Below, in pieces: positions 35,145-42,725 of a stretch of DNA of 50,759 nucleotides. Below the pieces are notes generated by a model. It worked only from the letters and a program-made list of their open reading frames with translations, was not told the origin of the DNA and ran no database searches. This DNA comes from Acidimicrobiales bacterium (lineage in GTDB: Bacteria; Actinomycetota; Acidimicrobiia; Acidimicrobiales; SZUA-35), in the NCBI GenBank assembly GCA_013003535.1, contig JABDIY010000085.1, positions 1 through 50,759 of the forward strand, written 5' to 3'. Within the stretch, counting starts at the first letter, position 1, and every line of letters begins with the position of its first letter. The translations under genes and the position numbers were made by a program.

Positions 35145-36056
35145 GTGGGACGACCGGGACTTCGCTGGGTTGTTAGGGCGCTGCTGGTGCTGGCGGTCGT
35201 TTCGTGCGGCAGTAACTCCGAGGCTGATGACAAGGCCGAAAAGCTTGCTGGGTTGCGGATCGCATCTTTCGATTTTCCGGAAAGCAATTTGCTCGCCGAG
35301 ATGTATGCGCAGGTCATCGAGGAAGCTGGTGTACCTGTGATTCGACTCGGCTCGGTGGGGCCACGGGAGATCGTCGTGCCCGCAATGGAGCTGGACCATA
35401 TCGATCTCGTCCCGGAGTACTTGGGTACTGCGTTGGAATTCGCTGGCTCTGACACACCCAATCCAGATACCGAATTGGCTCTGGCCGACCTTGCGCAACG
35501 GTTGGCGGATCGGGGCTTGAAACCACTCCAGCCAGCGGTGGCAGAAGACAAGAACGCCATAGTGGTTACGGTGGAAACAGCTGAACGGAATGGGCTGGAG
35601 AACATCAGTGACCTGGGTTCTTTGGCGCCAGACCAAAGCTTCGGTGGTCCGGCCGAGTGTCGTGATCGTCCACTTTGTTTGGTGGGTCTGAACAGGGTCT
35701 ATGGACTCTCCTTCAAAGAATTCGTGCCGCAGCGTTCGCTCGACTTCACTGCAGAAGCATTGCGGCGCGGTGAGATCGACGTTGGTCTGATGTTTTCTAC
35801 CGCCGCCCAACTGGACGACGCCGAACTCGTGGAACTGGTTGACGACCGTGGACTACAGCCAGCGGAGAATGTCACGCCCGTCCTTCGGGAAGAGGCCAGC
35901 GAACGATGGGGACCCAGGGTCGCTGTTGCGCTCGCCGCGCTGGCAGAACCGTTGACGACCAGTGAGTTACGCAGTCTGAACCTGCTCGCAACCAACGGCG
36001 CCAGCGCGGAAGACGTCGTGAGACAATGGCTGGCCGAAAAGGGACTTGTAGCGTAG
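35145..36056 (+). CDS. Glycine betaine/choline-type substrate-binding lipoprotein, orphan
   Basis: A 303-residue OpuAC-type binding protein. A signal peptide with the lipobox VVSC is followed by the two-lobed binding fold (LRIASFDFPESNLLAEMYAQVI; DHIDLVPEYLGTAL; RRGEIDVGLMFSTAA). It should bind a quaternary amine or related osmolyte at the cell surface. No ATPase or permease gene of this transporter type is adjacent, so it either serves a transporter elsewhere or acts as a sensor. The GTG start at 35145 is the first in frame; upstream is the divergent kinase fusion. Confidence 0.88.
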   Translation: MGRPGLRWVVRALLVLAVVSCGSNSEADDKAEKLAGLRIASFDFPESNLLAEMYAQVIEEAGVPVIRLGSVGPREIVVPAMELDHIDLVPEYLGTALEFAGSDTPNPDTELALADLAQRLADRGLKPLQPAVAEDKNAIVVTVETAERNGLENISDLGSLAPDQSFGGPAECRDRPLCLVGLNRVYGLSFKEFVPQRSLDFTAEALRRGEIDVGLMFSTAAQLDDAELVELVDDRGLQPAENVTPVLREEASERWGPRVAVALAALAEPLTTSELRSLNLLATNGASAEDVVRQWLAEKGLVA

Positions 36057-36098
36057 GGGTTCGGTGGGTGGGGTCCCTAGTTCGATCTCGCCAAGGCG

Positions 36099-36308
36099 TC
36101 AGACGGATTCACCGCCGGGATGGACCGGCCACACGTAACCGAGTTCGTAGCGCCACACCGAGTCACAACCCTGGCACTGAAATGCCACCGCATCGTTTAG
36201 TTGAAGCAGAACAAAGTTGCGGCCGGAACAGGTGGGACAGAAATCAATCGGCCCAACACTGCCGGTCAACTCGTTCGGTTTTTTGAGGGACTTTGCCGCA
36301 GAAGCCAT
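36099..36308 (-). CDS. Small zinc-ribbon protein
   Basis: A 69-residue protein with two pairs of cysteines, CPTC and CQGC, separated by about 18 residues, typical of a zinc ribbon. The C-terminal tail SVWRYELGYVWP is hydrophobic. Function unknown. A DosR-like box lies 36 bases upstream of the ATG, which would suit an activator site. It lies between the OpuAC-type gene and the glycosyltransferase. Confidence 0.65.
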   Translation of the reverse strand: MASAAKSLKKPNELTGSVGPIDFCPTCSGRNFVLLQLNDAVAFQCQGCDSVWRYELGYVWPVHPGGESV

Positions 36309-36343
36309 AGATCCAGCCTTGTCGGTGAGTGAAGCCCAATCAA

Positions 36344-36357
36344 GGGACTTTGGACCC
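36344..36357. promoter_or_regulatory. DosR/DevR-like box upstream of small zinc-ribbon gene
   Basis: GGGACTTTGGACCC matches 12 of 14 positions of GGGACTWWAGTCCC, the best match in the window. It abuts the stop codon of the glycosyltransferase gene and lies 36 bases before the zinc-ribbon start. Confidence 0.4.
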
Positions 36358-37454
36358 TAGTGGAGGGCAAGAAGCGATCGGGTCAAGGTGTCTTCGGAGG
36401 TCGGCAGATTCGAATGCCGGGACCCCCACTTGCCGATGACGTCCCGATACAGCCTGAGATGGTCAGCCGCCATCCGCGCGGCAGTGAATTTCTCCTCGGC
36501 AACTTCCCGGCAGACACCTCGGTTGATTTGGTCGATTCTGCTCACGGCATCGACGAGTTCGTCCTCGTCATCTACGAGGAAACCGGTGACCCCGTGATCC
36601 ACGATCTCCGGCGCCGCCCCACCGGGATAGCCCACTACCGGGGTTCCGCATGCCAATGCCTCGGCCATCACCAGGCCAAAGGGTTCTGGCCATTGGATGG
36701 GATTTATCAATGCTCGAGCACTGGAAAGGAGTCGGACCTTGGAAGCGAAGTCGGCTTCGCCTATATACCTCACGGATCGGCTGAGCATCGGCCGGATGGT
36801 CTCCTCGAAGTATCGAACTTCGTTGGCTTCGCGCATCTTTGCAGCGATCAGCAGCGGAGTTCCTGCTCGGCGTGCGGTTCGTATGGCACTATCGATTCCC
36901 TTGTCGGGCGACATCCGACCCAGGAACAGCAGGTGGTCGGCCGGGTGCTCAGCGAAGGGGTAGCGATCCAAGAGAAGGCCGTGATGTATGACTGCGGCGA
37001 TCGGAAGTCCATCCGGTGCCCGGCTGGCCTGGTCCCGCGAGATGGCGATCACCGGTATCCGGCCTGCTACCCGGCCATAGAGGTCGGCAAGGTCAGCGTT
37101 GAACGGACCATGGTTGGTCACCACAACCGGGACGTTGGGGGCGTCCCGGTAGAACATCCCGGCCAGCGTGTGGTCATGGATGATGTCCATTTGTTCAAGT
37201 TCGTCGTAGGCCGCTGCGACGTGCCGCAACTCCAAGACGGCCGAGCCCATTCGATCGGGATCGCTATGGGCAAAGAGGTGACGCCGCCGGACCGCACAGG
37301 TGGAATCGGCTGTAGTGAAGAGCGTGACTTCGTGACCGGCCCGTTGCAGGGATACGCAGAGCGCATCAACTACAAGCTCCGTGCCTCCGTAGGCCTTTGG
37401 GGGAACCGGCACCCAGGGCGGAGCCACCATTCCGATCTTCAGTCGATTGTTCAT
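36357..37454 (-). CDS. Family-4 glycosyltransferase
   Basis: A 365-residue GT-B glycosyltransferase. The N-terminal domain has the acceptor loop PPKAYGGTELVVDALC, the C-terminal domain the GT4 donor site LLFLGRMSPDKGID and the E-x7-E motif PEPFGLVMAEALACG. It transfers a sugar from a nucleotide donor; GT4 enzymes of this subtype often make glycosides, glycans or glycolipids. The ATG at 37454 has GGAG seven bases upstream and was preferred over a 17-residue extension. A DosR-like sequence lies about 60 bases before it. Confidence 0.92.
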   Translation of the reverse strand: MNNRLKIGMVAPPWVPVPPKAYGGTELVVDALCVSLQRAGHEVTLFTTADSTCAVRRRHLFAHSDPDRMGSAVLELRHVAAAYDELEQMDIIHDHTLAGMFYRDAPNVPVVVTNHGPFNADLADLYGRVAGRIPVIAISRDQASRAPDGLPIAAVIHHGLLLDRYPFAEHPADHLLFLGRMSPDKGIDSAIRTARRAGTPLLIAAKMREANEVRYFEETIRPMLSRSVRYIGEADFASKVRLLSSARALINPIQWPEPFGLVMAEALACGTPVVGYPGGAAPEIVDHGVTGFLVDDEDELVDAVSRIDQINRGVCREVAEEKFTAARMAADHLRLYRDVIGKWGSRHSNLPTSEDTLTRSLLALH

Positions 37455-37512
37455 TGCATTTCTCCTCGCGCCGCTTAGACCACTTGTAGACCCACGGGGG
37501 ACCAAGCGGCAA

Positions 37513-37526
37513 GCGTCTTTGGTCCC
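37513..37526. promoter_or_regulatory. DosR/DevR-like box upstream of glycosyltransferase gene
   Basis: On the minus strand this reads GGGACCAAAGACGC, 11 of 14 matches to the DosR core, 59 bases before the glycosyltransferase start. A second GGGACCAA half-like sequence lies at about 37497-37504. Confidence 0.3.
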
Positions 37527-37567
37527 AACGCGGAGCCGAGGTTTTCTCGAGACGGACTATCTGCAGG

Positions 37568-37930
37568 TCAGCGCCGACGCAGGAAAATCAACGTGAGACA
37601 CACTGTGGCGATTCCCGCCAGAACTTGACCGCCTTTGGCCAGACGGTTCACGTCCACTGAGGGTTTCCACTCCACCGCGCCGTCGTGGACCTCGTAAACC
37701 CCAACGGGATAAGCCGCTAATCCGAAGCCGGTGCCGAAGCCGTTGCCGCCGCCATCACTTTCGGCGGCATCGCCCCCGCCGCCCCCGCCTCCTCCGGCAA
37801 CTCGAGCGACGGGAATAATCGTTACTCCGTCCAGTTCGTACGCGTCGCCAAACACCCGGCGTACCGATATCGAGTCCCGGACACCCTTGATGTTTTCAAG
37901 GATCGGCTGCATTTCTTTCGTTGCTGTCAT
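37568..37930 (-). CDS. GerW/YtfJ-like protein
   Basis: A 120-residue protein of the YtfJ/GerW family: N-terminal PILENIKGVRDSISVRRVFGD, then VTIIPVARV, a glycine-rich stretch, and GFGLAAYPVGVYEV, ending in a hydrophobic tail (VLAGIATVCLTLIFLRRR) that likely anchors it. In Bacillus the family acts in spore germination, but it also occurs in non-sporulating actinobacteria with unknown role. The ATG at 37930 is preceded by an AGAGGAA ribosome site. Longer in-frame extensions upstream lack similarity. Confidence 0.88.
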   Translation of the reverse strand: MTATKEMQPILENIKGVRDSISVRRVFGDAYELDGVTIIPVARVAGGGGGGGGDAAESDGGGNGFGTGFGLAAYPVGVYEVHDGAVEWKPSVDVNRLAKGGQVLAGIATVCLTLIFLRRR

Positions 37931-38186
37931 GGCAATAGTTCCTCTTGAGTGTGGGGAGAGGTCGCCCGCCGCTGAGAGCCATCGGCGGCGATCCTCGACG
38001 CTTTGGTCTCGATTCTGGCAGACAAGAGCGCCGCTCGATAGAGCCCTAGGGCCCCGGTCCAGTTTCAGCCACCAACCCACCAGCATCTTCACGCAGGAGT
38101 CTAGGGAAAACGCAAATCTTGTCAGTCATCGTCCGCAACCGGGAACTCTCCGGCTCCATAATCGGTTAAAAAGACAAGTGTCCAGC

Positions 38187-38501
38187 ATGTCTGTTGGCCC
38201 CAGTAGGAAGCATCCCCCCATGAACGTTGCCAATCACCCCGCACCCGTTGTCCGCCCCTCCGTAACCGAAACGATCGCCATCGCCCGCCAATCAATCGGA
38301 GACAAAAAATTCGTGGCAGTTGTCGACTGCATCGACACCCTTCTCGACTGCTACAACGCCGCTGCGCTTCCCAACGTGAAGTCCGAGATCACCGAGTTGA
38401 TTCCGCAGTTCAGCAATGGAAACCTGCGCCGGACTCAAGAGTTCGTGCGGGCGCTGGATCAGATCGAGCTGGCAGTGCTGGAACCTGAGGAATCAGATTG
38501 A
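38187..38501 (+). CDS. Hypothetical protein, about 100 residues
   Basis: A 104-residue protein with a predicted helical body (TIAIARQSIGDKKFVAVVDC; TQEFVRALDQIELAVLEPEE). Three internal charged helices and a polar N terminus are seen; no known family. A second ATG at 38220 would give 93 residues, and I cannot decide between them. The frame is open well upstream over the GerW gene, but that part is antisense. Coding potential is moderate. Confidence 0.5.
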   Translation: MSVGPSRKHPPMNVANHPAPVVRPSVTETIAIARQSIGDKKFVAVVDCIDTLLDCYNAAALPNVKSEITELIPQFSNGNLRRTQEFVRALDQIELAVLEPEESD

Positions 38502-38547
38502 TCGATCAACCAAGAGGCCCGGTGTTTCGAAAGTTCGGCCTGGCCAA

Positions 38548-39924
38548 TCAGCTGTCACCATCGAGTTGGTTGAGAGCATCTTCGATTCCTCTCCAAAACG
38601 TGGGGTAGGCGAAGATCATTGATCGCAAGGTTGTTACCGGGGTCTTGGCATGGACCGCCAGCGCCAGCATGCTGATCATCTCTCCTCCGTGAGGGCCGAC
38701 CGTGGTGGCTCCAAGAACAATTTGCCGTTCCTTATCGATGACGATCTTGATCACGCCCTCGTTGCCAGGCCCATGCAGCCAGCCGCGGGCGGTGTGGGCA
38801 ACGTTCTGAACCACCGTGGCTACTGGCAGCCCGGCATCCCGCGCCTGTGCTTCGGTCATACCCACCGAACCAACCTCCGGGTCGGTAAAGGTGGCGCGAG
38901 ACATCGCTCGGTAGTCCGCCGCCGGGCCCTCCTCTCCAAGGAGAGATGCGATTGCGATGTTCGCCTGATACATGCCGACGTGGGTGAAGAGACCCTCGCC
39001 GGTGACATCGCCAACAGCCCACAACTTGTCGCCGGCCACCATCCGGTCATCCACCTCTACCAGGCGGGCATCGTGGGGGAGCCCAACGGTGTCCAGCCCG
39101 ATGTTGTGAACGTTGATGGACCGCCCTACAGCCACCAGAAGCCGTTCGGCCCGAAGTTCATCGCCGTTATCGAGCACCACGATCGTGTTTTCCCCGTCGC
39201 TACGAACCGCTACGGCTCGCACACCGGTGTGGACCGTTATGCCCTCGGCCGACCACGCCTCAGCAACAACCGCACTGGCCTCGGGTTCTTCGTTCGGCAA
39301 CACCCGGTCGAGTGCTTCGACGACGGTGACCTTGGTGCCGAATCGATTCATCACTTGGGCGAACTCGGCCCCGATTGCCCCACCTCCCAAGATGATGATG
39401 GACGCCGGCAGTTCTTTGGCGGCCACCGCCTCCCGATTGGTCCAGAAATCCACGGTGTCGAGGCCTGGTATCGGCGGCACGGCTGGTGATGTGCCCGTGG
39501 CGATGACAACTCCACGTGATGCTTCAATGACCTGGTCGTCGACCATGACGACGCCGGGGCCGGCGAGTTGACCGCGCCCCCGAATGAAGTGACCGCCCTT
39601 GCCGACAAAGCGGTCGACCGCAACCTGGTCGTTCCAGTTGTCGGTTGCCGAATCTCGGATTCTCTGCGCGACCGGCGCCCAGTCCGGCGTCAAAGTAGCG
39701 GCGCCTGCCACCCCATCGATCCGACGAGCCTCTTGCAGAAGGTTGGCGGCCCTGATCATCATCTTGGAGGGGATACACCCCCAATAGGGACATTCGCCTC
39801 CAACGAGATCTGATTCAATGCCAACGACGTTCAAACCTCGCTCGGCCAGTGTTCCGGCGACATGCTCACCGGCCGGCCCCATTCCCAAGACGATCACGTC
39901 GGCTTTGATAGTTTCCTTCGTCAT
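38548..39924 (-). CDS. Flavin-dependent disulfide oxidoreductase (Lpd/mercuric-reductase class)
   Basis: A 458-residue pyridine-nucleotide disulfide oxidoreductase. The FAD motif GMGPAG is at 14 to 19, the redox pair C45-x4-C50 sits in GGECPYWGCIPSK, the NAD(P) motif GGGAIGAEFAQ is near 180, and the FAD end motif VGDVTGEG near 310. The C-terminal active-site His-Glu pair of dihydrolipoamide dehydrogenase (HPHPTxSE) is replaced by AYPTFWRGIEDAL, so lipoamide is an unlikely substrate. Its partner is unknown. The ATG at 39924 has AGAGGAG six bases upstream; the 21 residues before it are dismissed. Confidence 0.9.
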   Translation of the reverse strand: MTKETIKADVIVLGMGPAGEHVAGTLAERGLNVVGIESDLVGGECPYWGCIPSKMMIRAANLLQEARRIDGVAGAATLTPDWAPVAQRIRDSATDNWNDQVAVDRFVGKGGHFIRGRGQLAGPGVVMVDDQVIEASRGVVIATGTSPAVPPIPGLDTVDFWTNREAVAAKELPASIIILGGGAIGAEFAQVMNRFGTKVTVVEALDRVLPNEEPEASAVVAEAWSAEGITVHTGVRAVAVRSDGENTIVVLDNGDELRAERLLVAVGRSINVHNIGLDTVGLPHDARLVEVDDRMVAGDKLWAVGDVTGEGLFTHVGMYQANIAIASLLGEEGPAADYRAMSRATFTDPEVGSVGMTEAQARDAGLPVATVVQNVAHTARGWLHGPGNEGVIKIVIDKERQIVLGATTVGPHGGEMISMLALAVHAKTPVTTLRSMIFAYPTFWRGIEDALNQLDGDS

Positions 39925-40082
39925 GGCTAGCTCCTCTGTGACCCCAATCGGCGTCACGATCGATATGTCCCGGGCGTTGGTTGACATCTCAAACTACCTA
40001 CCTGGTCCTAACCGCTTTGAAACATCGCTTGTTCCGGCTGGCGGAGGAGCCCCCAACCCGCTCCTCGAGACCATGAACACAC

Positions 40083-41114
40083 TCAGTCAGGACCGGCCCT
40101 CGGTGGTCGAGCGCTGGTGATCCACTGGTCCACCAACGCCCACTGGTCATAGAGCCATGCAGTCAACTCGGCTCGATCCACCGGAATCTCCGTGCAGGGA
40201 ATCGACCAATAGGCGGCGTGCACCGTGCGACGAAGGGGGACGTTGCTCCAGATTTGCCTCAACGAATACAGATCGTCGAGGCCCTCGTGAACCACGAACA
40301 CCACCGTCATGTCATCCCGAGCCTGGAGGGCGGCGGCGACCGCAGTCGACCGGGGCGGTAGCACGTTCGGCATGCTCGCCGCACGACGCGCTCGGTCAGC
40401 CCGGCCGAGGTTTTCGAGCGACCGGATGGAACCATGCCACCGGGTGGGAGTCCAGTTGCCGCCTTCGGGGAAAATGATGACCACGCTGCGGTCATCCATG
40501 GTGGCGCACATCTCGGTGATGGCTGCGAGCTGGCCCTGCCGATTTTCGGGATGCTGATCGAGAAACACGTTGGGGAGTCTCAGCATCATGTGGTTGATGA
40601 ATGGATCCCACAACAACTTGCTCGTTCCCAACATGCGTAGCTGTCGCCGATAGTCCCGAATGACCGTGCGGGCCAGGAGAAATGCGTCGCCTGGGCCGGC
40701 GTGGCGCGCGACGATGAGAATTGGCCCATTGATCCGTTCGGTGATGGGCAGAACGAATTCAAAACCCAGGTAGAACCGCAGAGCTCGCGTGACGAGTTCG
40801 AGCCACCAACCAAAAACCGTGTTGTGGGCTCGCTGGAAGGTAGGAGCCTTCAGGAACCAGCCGAAGCCGCTGGCAACCCACAGGACGAATGCCGCTACGA
40901 GTCCAAGGAACTCGGTCACACAAAGAGCGATCCCGAGTCCGCCCATCCGAGAGAAACGCCATTCTCGCCGATCCACAAGGTCGATGAACGCCAGCACGAG
41001 ATGGAGGACGGGCGATGAAATCGTCACCAGTGCCGTGGCCACAAGAACGATGGGAGTGATCAGGAACACTCGGATCCAGCGGGGCGGGATCCAAATGGCT
41101 TCGGGCTTGTTCAC
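40083..41114 (-). CDS. PlsC-like glycerolipid acyltransferase
   Basis: A 343-residue acyltransferase. Two or three hydrophobic segments cover the first 115 residues, followed by the H-x4-D motif in ARHAGPGD and the FPEGGNWTP block, both typical of 1-acylglycerol-phosphate acyltransferases. It should transfer fatty acyl groups to a lysophospholipid or similar acceptor at the inner membrane. The GTG start at 41114 follows the strong ribosome site AAGGGAGG. It is divergent from the patatin gene across 89 bases that contain a perfect hairpin. Confidence 0.88.
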   Translation of the reverse strand: MNKPEAIWIPPRWIRVFLITPIVLVATALVTISSPVLHLVLAFIDLVDRREWRFSRMGGLGIALCVTEFLGLVAAFVLWVASGFGWFLKAPTFQRAHNTVFGWWLELVTRALRFYLGFEFVLPITERINGPILIVARHAGPGDAFLLARTVIRDYRRQLRMLGTSKLLWDPFINHMMLRLPNVFLDQHPENRQGQLAAITEMCATMDDRSVVIIFPEGGNWTPTRWHGSIRSLENLGRADRARRAASMPNVLPPRSTAVAAALQARDDMTVVFVVHEGLDDLYSLRQIWSNVPLRRTVHAAYWSIPCTEIPVDRAELTAWLYDQWALVDQWITSARPPRAGPD

Positions 41115-41132
41115 TGACCTCCCTTTCAGCTC

Positions 41133-41150
41133 GCCCCGATCGGTCGGGGC
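41133..41150. promoter_or_regulatory. Perfect hairpin in divergent promoter region
   Basis: GCCCCGA (41133-41139) and TCGGGGC (41144-41150) form a perfect 7-base stem around TCGG. It lies just 5' of the ribosome site of the acyltransferase gene and 42 bases before the patatin -10 box, so it could be an operator or an RNA hairpin in the acyltransferase leader. Confidence 0.35.
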
Positions 41151-41191
41151 TCAATCAACTGTATTTCGCTCTGCTCTCTCGAACCCATGGC

Positions 41192-41197
41192 TAGCCT
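41192..41197 (+). promoter_or_regulatory. -10 box, leaderless promoter of patatin gene
   Basis: TAGCCT lies 6 bases before the second of two tandem ATGs (41204). Confidence 0.55.
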
Positions 41198-41203
41198 CGC
41201 ATG

Positions 41204-42073
41204 ATGGTCGATCAACCGACACGTGGTGAGAGCGAGACCATTGCATTCGTTCTGGGTGGCGGAGGCCTTCGCGGTGCGGCCGAGGTAGGAATGATCAAGG
41301 CGCTAGCCGAGGCGGACATTTGTCCCGATCTTGTTGTTGGTACGTCAATAGGAGCGATCAACGGCGCGGTTGTCGCTTCCGGCTCGCTCCCGGAGATGGC
41401 CCGACGCCTGGAGGGGATGTGGGGTGAACTCACCGCCAGAGGGGTCCTGCGCGAAAGTGTCTTCAGCCGAGTTGCCAATATCGTTCGACATCGCACGCAC
41501 CTCCACACCAACGATGCGATGCGAAAACTCCTGCTGGACTGGCTCCCGGTGAAGAGTTTCGAAGAGATGGCTGTTCCCTTCCAATGCTCTGCAGCGTGCG
41601 TTGAGCTCTCCTCCGAATGGTGGTTCGATTCCGGCCCGCTCATCGACGCAGTACTCAGTTCGTGCGCTGTCCCCGGCCTGCTCCCTCCGGTCGAGGTCAA
41701 CGGCAGACACTTCATCGACGGCGGTGTGGTCAACTCGATTCCCATCTCTCGAGCGCTCGAGTTGGGCGCCAGCACAATTTATGTACTTCACGTCGGCAAC
41801 ATCGACGCCCCACTGCGGGTGCCCCGGAACGCCTGGGACGTAGCGTTCGTCGCATTTGAGATATCCCGCCGGCACAGATTTCATTCCGATATGGAAGATC
41901 TCCCTGAAGGCGTGACTCTCCACGTGCTCCCCACCGGGCTCGACGGTCATTCCAAGTTCAATGACCCGTCAAAGCTGCGTTACAACCACAGCGCCTCCAT
42001 CAGAGCTGGTATTGATCGGGCCTACGAGGAGACCGTGAAGTACTTGACGGCGCCGGCCGCAGTCGGACCCTAG
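41204..42073 (+). CDS. Patatin-like phospholipase, RssA type
   Basis: A 289-residue single-domain patatin. The oxyanion loop is GGGGLRG near residue 18, the nucleophile lies in GTSIG near residue 48, and the catalytic Asp in IDGG near 170. It resembles housekeeping NTE/RssA-type esterases rather than defence effectors and lacks the C-terminal extension of the patatin at 19832. It probably hydrolyses lysophospholipids. The second of two ATGs was chosen by the leaderless box. Confidence 0.9.
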   Translation: MVDQPTRGESETIAFVLGGGGLRGAAEVGMIKALAEADICPDLVVGTSIGAINGAVVASGSLPEMARRLEGMWGELTARGVLRESVFSRVANIVRHRTHLHTNDAMRKLLLDWLPVKSFEEMAVPFQCSAACVELSSEWWFDSGPLIDAVLSSCAVPGLLPPVEVNGRHFIDGGVVNSIPISRALELGASTIYVLHVGNIDAPLRVPRNAWDVAFVAFEISRRHRFHSDMEDLPEGVTLHVLPTGLDGHSKFNDPSKLRYNHSASIRAGIDRAYEETVKYLTAPAAVGP

Positions 42074-42116
42074 GCTCAGATGGCTCACTCGAGCGGATGG
42101 ATTGACAGGAGCAAAC

Positions 42117-42725
42117 ATGGCAGAGAAGAGCCGCTGGGTGAAAAAGACCGAGGAGGACCCAAACCACTCTCACTGGTATGTGGAGCGAATGCGTTCCAAG
42201 GCCGCCGAAGGGGAGGATCTTGCAGGCGAGGCACGACTTGTAGATGCCATGGTTCCCCGGGCAGCCCGCATTCTGGACGCCGGCTGCGGACCGGGTCGCG
42301 TCGGCGCCGCCCTAGCCTCGCGGGGGCACCGGGTGGTGGGAGTAGATGTGGATCCGGTGCTCATCGCTGCTGCTGAACAGGATTTCCCGGCTCCAACGTG
42401 GTTCGTTGCCGATCTGGCCGAACTGGATCTACCAGCCAGTGGAATCGATGCCGACTTCGATGTGGTCGTGGCCGCAGGCAACGTGATGACATTCCTTGCC
42501 CCCACCACGAGGCAAGAAGTGCTACGACGGCTGGCACAGCACTTAGGGGTTGGTGGCCGCATCGTCGTTGGCTTCGGAATCGGCCGGGAATATTCATTCG
42601 ACGAGTTCTTCGCCGATGTCGAGGCCGCCGATCTGGAAGTTCAACTCAGGTTGAGCACCTGGGACCTTCAGCCCTTCACCAGCGCCTCGGACTTCCTGGT
42701 TGCGGTTCTGGCGCCTGCGGGTTAG
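42117..42725 (+). CDS. Class I SAM-dependent methyltransferase
   Basis: A 202-residue methyltransferase. SAM motif I is ILDAGCGPGRVGAAL (residues 50 to 65), the acidic loop VVGVDVDPVL follows, and motif II-like DFDVVVAAGNVMTFL comes near 120. The acceptor substrate is unknown. The ATG at 42117 has CAGGAG seven bases upstream, preferred over the upstream in-frame ATG at 42102. Its last 4 bases overlap the stop of the convergent MFS gene. Confidence 0.88.
   Translation: MAEKSRWVKKTEEDPNHSHWYVERMRSKAAEGEDLAGEARLVDAMVPRAARILDAGCGPGRVGAALASRGHRVVGVDVDPVLIAAAEQDFPAPTWFVADLAELDLPASGIDADFDVVVAAGNVMTFLAPTTRQEVLRRLAQHLGVGGRIVVGFGIGREYSFDEFFADVEAADLEVQLRLSTWDLQPFTSASDFLVAVLAPAG

Noticed and set aside
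36360..37478. Open frame of 372 codons on the plus strand across the glycosyltransferase
   Set aside because: Antisense shadow of a clear GT4 gene; the peptide has no family features or ribosome site.
38650..39489. 279-codon plus-strand frame across the flavin oxidoreductase
   Set aside because: Antisense shadow; the minus strand has all FAD and NAD motifs.
41204..42073. Second patatin as a defence effector
   Set aside because: It is the short RssA-type form, with its own promoter and no TIR, cyclase or sensor gene nearby.
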